Below, piece by piece: positions 59,330-64,000 of a stretch of 64,000 nucleotides of DNA (the first letter of the stretch is position 1; every line of letters starts with the position of its first letter). The position numbers and the translations under genes are program-made. The DNA is from Xestospongia bergquistia (Eukaryota > Porifera > Demospongiae > Haplosclerida > Petrosiidae), in contig OZ014417.1 in assembly GCA_963965975.1 (NCBI GenBank), forward strand, positions 6,816,821 through 6,880,820, given 5' to 3'. The notes below the pieces were generated by a model, which worked only from the letters and a program-made list of their open reading frames with translations, was not told the DNA's origin and did not search any database.

Positions 59330-59960
59330 AAATACAGTTTTAGCTTTATTTTTTTAATGTTTATTTTCTTATATTTTCATTTATTTTATATATATATATT
59401 TTTTTTTAAATAATGTTTTTAATTTAATTTTTAGTTTTTAAATTTTTTTTATTTTTTATTTTTCATTTGTATTTTTTTGTAAATTTTTTATAGTTTTATT
59501 TTTCCTAAGAAATAGTTTAATTCTTTTAATAGTTTTGTCTTTAATCTGTTAAAGTTTGTTTAAAAAAAACAGTTTTCACTAAAATAAGTCAACCTTAACT
59601 TTAGTTTCAAAGGTTTTTTTTTTTTTAATATTTTTTTCTTTTATAGTTTGTTGTTCTCTTTTATAGTTTTTTTCTCAATTTTCTCTTTGTTATTTATTTC
59701 TTTTAAACTTTTTAATTTTTTAGTTTGCTATTTTTCTTTTATCTTTCATAGTTTTATATTAATTATTTTAAAAAAAACATTTTTAAAAAGTCAATCTTAA
59801 CTTTAGTTGATATTAAAGTTAATTATTATACAATTCAATTAGAATTCAATTTCTTGAATAAGTTTAGAATTCGATTTCTTTTGAAACTGTAACTTTTCAC
59901 ATTTTAATACATCTTTAATTGAAACTGTAATACTTTTTATCTTTAATAATACTTTATCTT
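59330..59960. other. T-rich low-complexity tract
   Basis: Long runs of T with TTTAGTTTT and TTTATAGTTTT words over about 600 bases. No gene. Confidence 0.85.
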
Positions 59961-61380
59961 TAATATTACTTCTTTATTACCATTGTTGTTGTATCATTAT
60001 AATTATACTGATTGTTATTACAACATAACATTATGCATCATTTATTCCTTTAGTTTTACAAGAAACAATTCTTTAATTTCAATCATATTATATCTTTTTT
60101 ACAAAAAACTATATCATTAATTTTAATTAATTGATTAATGTAGCTTTCCCAAATAGGATTACATGAATTATTGTATGTCAATACACCTCATTATAAATTA
60201 ATGTTCATGTTGTTAGTGTTTTATTTGGTATAAAACTTGACAGTCCCTCATATACCAAACATGTTAAAGTAACAACCATCCTGACTTGGACCACCTTTGA
60301 CTGTCGGATCATTCTATGTCCAGATAATTAGTTACTTTATTCCATTACTTTTAAACTTTTTATTTAATTCATTTTATATCTTTAAGTTTTAAAAAATAGT
60401 TTTAAATCAATTAGCTTTTAAGATGATTCAAATTGAACATAATGTTTTCTGAATGTATAGGTCCCTCAAAGTAAACCCTACATCATGTCTACATTATCAC
60501 TTGATGTAACTTTAACATAAATCAATATTATTTAAACCAATTCTTTTAAAAAGACAATTATTTTATTTATTAAATTTGTCTCAATTGTTAACAAATGAAA
60601 AGGTATATTGCTGTCTTTTAAATATCAATTAAAGATGATAATTAGAATATCAGTTCTCAGTTATTTACTGTGAAAATATTGATAATACCCTTCTATTTGA
60701 GTTACATCTGTTGTCATGACAACTCTCCCTAGTGATCATGACCCTAGTTTTATCAGCTCATCACAGACTTGATTTATAGCTACCACACATCATATATGAG
60801 GCCTAGATAACAATATGACATAATAGTTGTCCATAGTTATATTCAATTATACATCCATTTATCCATAAATGAATTCATTGATCCATCTATCCATCTATTC
60901 ATTCAACTATTCATCCATCCATTATGTCAGGTCGTACTTCAGTTTTCCTTTTTAAAGTTTTATTACATCATCAATTCATTTAAGATATCTTTATGTGAAT
61001 TATGTTAACAATACCAGTTGTCTATTTTATAAGATATCATGGCATAATGCTTAGTGTACATGACATGATCACATGATTCATCACATGATAGTCACATGAC
61101 TTGTCTTTTTAAAAATTACTGTGTCTACAGTCAAGACATTTTTTCTACCAACACTTTATAATTTACTAATGGAGGGCAACTCTCATATAAAGGATATCAT
61201 AACAGTGTCTACTAAATAGAGTGGTCCTATCTACTAGCAAAAGGATACGTAAACATTTGCCTTGTTGTGAACCAGTGTCCACATGGGATCAAAGAGAAAA
61301 TGAAGCCTTTAGGAATAACAGTTTAGTCTCTGGGAGTTCCAACTGGAGAGAGCAACAGAGAGAGAGAGAGAGAGAGAGAT

Positions 61381-61413
<33 letters not shown>

Positions 61414-62274
61414 CAGACAGAGAGAGACAGAGACAGAGAGCAACAGAGAGATGGAACATATAACAAACATGTTTACTTGTAAATCAGATTGAGTTGTAAT
61501 CCAATGTCCTTGTAAATTAATAATTTCTTGTTTTGTTGGTAGATTAATGGGTGTGGTTTCATACTTATATCGTTTTAAAGATTACTCCACTTGGTTTTTA
61601 ACAGACATTGAAGTAATATTAAAATCATTGATAGAGTAACCAGGTGATACTGCACATGAGATATCAATAATATCATATGACAATGACCCGCCTACCTCCT
61701 TAATCAACGACACAGGACACACCAAGATGTCCCAATGTTGGGTCAGCATGACAATAGTGCACAATTCGTAATTTCTTTGATCATACATACCTCACCTACT
61801 GAAACTAAAAACATTATTATAACTTATTGTAAGACAGTAAAAAAGAAACTGAAAAAAATATTACAAACTTGTACCAACTTCTTCTCATAGCACATTTCTT
61901 CTTCTCTCATTGCTAGTTTGCCAGCCTTTTCCTAATCCTTCTCTTCCTGTTAGTAGGACAATCTGAGGCATAAGTTCAATTTTCTTTGTAGTTTATTGCT
62001 CCATTAGTCACGTTACCATCTTCTCTCTGCTGTGACATTAACTTTTTGACACTTGAAAAGTTCCCCAGTTGGCTAAAGCTCTCCATTTAAGTAGACACAG
62101 CCTAAGAAGTGATAAAAATATGTGTTGAGTTCCATTTCTTTTCACCAAATTATTAACCCTTGGGTCCCAAGATGGACTTAATTTTGCAGCCTTTTCGTGG
62201 CAAAATTTGGACTTATGTCCAAATTTTCCACCAGGACCAAATTTTTCGTAACAGACCACTATGCCAAAGATTAT
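59961..62274. other. Gene-poor intergenic region
   Basis: AT-rich, with CATCCATTCATCCAT-type short repeats at about 60850-60925 and an AG/ACAG microsatellite at about 61346-61451. No ORF with recognisable domain or splice structure was found on either strand. Confidence 0.5.
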
Positions 62275-62505
62275 TTATCTTTTCAGTTAGTGCTATTGCA
62301 ATTAACTTGAACAAAGGACCTTACAATATCAGTACCATATGAAACGAAGAAATGAATATCACAGTGACTGTAGTTAATAAAGACCAAATCTAAATGATGA
62401 CTTAATATTTACACAACAGAACTGTATTCTGACTATCATCATATGTATAAAACAGCAACTGGAACTGGTGTTGCTGTTTCTGCAGCTGCTATTATTAGAT
62501 GTTCA
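62275..62505 (+). pseudogene. Decayed copy of the two-TM protein family
   Basis: 62287-62385 matches 63240-63330 of the next gene: SAIAINLNKGPYNISTI followed by a stop in place of Trp, then NEEMNITVTV. 62454-62500 matches the window-end membrane segment (GTGVAVSAAAII versus GIGVPAAVVIV). The intervening extracellular part is deleted. Confidence 0.8.
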
Positions 62506-62765
62506 ACTATTAGTAGCTAGATACAATGAAATATATCGTGAGTATTATTTATTGTAAAGGTTGCAATTTGTCCTTATAAAACAATTATCATGCATCTATA
62601 AATAAGTATATTCATTGACTCAGAAATTGTATCATTTTTTATTGGAAAATTGTCAATGAATTTCGAGATGTAAATCACATGCATGTTATCATAAGCACTC
62701 TCATGAGTGGTGAAAATATTTATTGATAAGCAAAGAGAATTACAAGGAGAAACAACACAGACAAA

Positions 62766-64000
62766 ATGTCCAGAGCTGGTACTCCACAGAACAATGCTTC
62801 TACTCCTCTACTACCACATAGAGTATCAGAGGATTCAACCAATACCCCAGGATTGGAATCAGAGAGTAGTCTTAGTAATGGCTCTCCAAAGGACAGTGCC
62901 AGACAAACATATGGATCAATAGATGAACCAGATGCAGGTCAAAGTGGTAGTGCAAACATTTTATGTCACCCTATTAAAACAGGTATAGATGTTATTATTA
63001 GTTCTTTACACATTAGCTACATCATAATGCTAGAGGTATCAAAGCATTGAATGAGTTTACTTTCATTGTTTAGGTTACTGGGTGTGTTTATGTATAATCA
63101 TTCTACTTATAATAATATTCTTTGTCATGATCTTATTACTTGCCATTGGGTTGATTATAGTTCAAAGTCAAGTAATAAAAATTATCAAGCACTATGTTAA
63201 TGTTCATCATCCAATACAACCTTTTCCAGTTGCTCCATTAAGTGCTATTGCTATTAACATAAATAAAGAACCTTACAATATCAATACTATATGGAATAAA
63301 GAAGTGAATGTCACAGTGACTGTAGGTAATTGTAAAAGACTAACGTATTATGGAACAGTAGCAATTGCTATTCATAAGGGAAAGGTGGATTGTACTGATC
63401 ATGAACTTGATTTACTAGACTTAGTCATCAAAAGAGATGATACACCATTAATACGACATTGGACTAAAAACACAAATGCAAGAGGTCACATCACTTGTAA
63501 TAATACCACACTTACAGATAACTTAATATACGTTGAATGGTCAAATATTATCAACAGCAGTCTCAATGGTAACAAGACATTTTATTGCAATGAAGGGATA
63601 GATATTGCAGAGCTGTACAAAAACATTACTATTTCTAACAATATTGATGATGAAGATCTTATTACTGTCATTTTTAATCCAAAAATAAAGGTATCTATTG
63701 TAATGATTGAATGTTTACCTATACCAAATCCTGATGCTATCACATATAAAGAAATTGTCATTGAATGTGATGGCGGTGACAATAACATCAAACCCAACTC
63801 TGTCACAATGAAGTTTCAAGGAATACTTCAAGAGATACATGAGCAGTCTGAATCACGACTTATTATCAATACTATGGGACTGTTCTCTGAAGATCATATG
63901 TATAACACAATACAAATAAGTTTAGTTCCAGGCCGGACAAGGCAAGATTTTTTGAAAATTGGAATCGGAATTGGTGTTCCTGCAGCTGTTGTTATAGTGA
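62766..64000 (+). CDS. Two-pass membrane protein of unknown family (3' end beyond window)
   Basis: ATG 62766, exon 1 62766-62982, exon 2 from 63074 and open to the window end; 381 residues visible. A Ser/Pro/Asn-rich cytosolic N-terminus of about 70 residues (MSRAGTPQNNASTPLLPHR) leads to a hydrophobic helix (about 75-105: WVCLCIIILLIIIFFVMILL), then about 265 residues with at least eight N-glycosylation sites (NVT, NNT, NSS, NKT, NIT) and six or so Cys, so the middle is probably extracellular. A second helix starts at the window edge (KIGIGIGVPAAVVIV). I do not recognise the family; a beta-rich ectodomain is likely. A degraded relative lies immediately upstream, so the family may be locally amplified like the sulfatases. 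Confidence 0.75.

Larger units (their letters stand above)
57840..59330 (+). ncRNA. Candidate spliced non-coding transcript (speculative)
   Basis: Strong splice signals in order: donor AAAAAG/GTGAGT at 58670, acceptor CCCTGCAG with a 21-base exon 59026-59046 ending AAAAAG/GTGAGC, and acceptor ACTTGCAG before 59142. Both exon ends share GTGAAAAAG/GTGAG or GATGAAAAAG/GTGAG. Joined, the first ATG (58662) gives only seven codons before TGA, so no protein is apparent. The first exon would consist mostly of the tandem repeat at 57927-58656. A GC-richer stretch at 57675-57920 could be its promoter. Confidence 0.25.

Overview
The window looks like nuclear DNA of an early-branching animal, most likely a demosponge such as Amphimedon (an inference from gene content and style, not a database match). 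It is AT-rich and gene-dense. Housekeeping genes have many short GT-AG introns and animal-specific proteins: a SERCA calcium pump, a Wip1/PPM1D-type phosphatase, snRNP Sm-D3 and the centriole protein CPAP/CENPJ. Between them lies a fast-evolving block of intronless secreted sulfatases and SRCR receptors.

Layout. 50-4165 (+): C-terminal half of a SERCA Ca2+-ATPase in 14 exons. 4845-5924 (+): an intronless helical protein resembling the HBL/ClyA-type alpha-helical pore-forming fold. 6277-37459: a cluster of arylsulfatase B/I/J-like genes with seven intact genes (four runs of orientation, several head-to-head), two copies broken by one frameshift each, four clear pseudogenes or fragments, and a few tiny relics. 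Embedded in it are a six-exon proline/glutamine-rich CD225 (dispanin) membrane protein (21485-23532), an intact SRCR receptor (30331-31302) and a decayed second copy of that receptor's segment (24716-26870). 37512-39026 (+): a clear heparan N-sulfatase (SGSH), divergent from the last arylsulfatase with only 52 bp between start codons. 39560-40615 (+): a degenerate AIG1/GIMAP-like GTPase. 41244-45108 (-): PPM1D-like phosphatase, 7 exons, 640 aa. 45742-48651 (-): Sm-D3, 3 exons, 131 aa, sharing a 295 bp divergent promoter with CPAP (48947-56277, +, 14 exons, 1285 aa). 56278-62700: repeats, hairpins and a possible spliced non-coding transcript. 62766-64000 (+): the start of a two-TM protein of unknown family, with a degraded relic of the same family just upstream.

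How it fits together. The sulfatases all have signal peptides and are predicted to act outside the cell or in lysosomes on sulfated polysaccharides; SGSH removes N-sulfate from heparan. The arylsulfatases share an almost invariant catalytic core but differ in loops likely to contact substrate, and their halves are shuffled between copies, which points to tandem duplication plus gene conversion. Pseudogenes record the turnover: a 2.6 kb segment carrying the SRCR gene sits inside one sulfatase gene, and one dead copy carries a template-switch-like hairpin duplication. All multi-exon models were built by hand from splice signals with reading phase checked at every junction; no transcript evidence was available.
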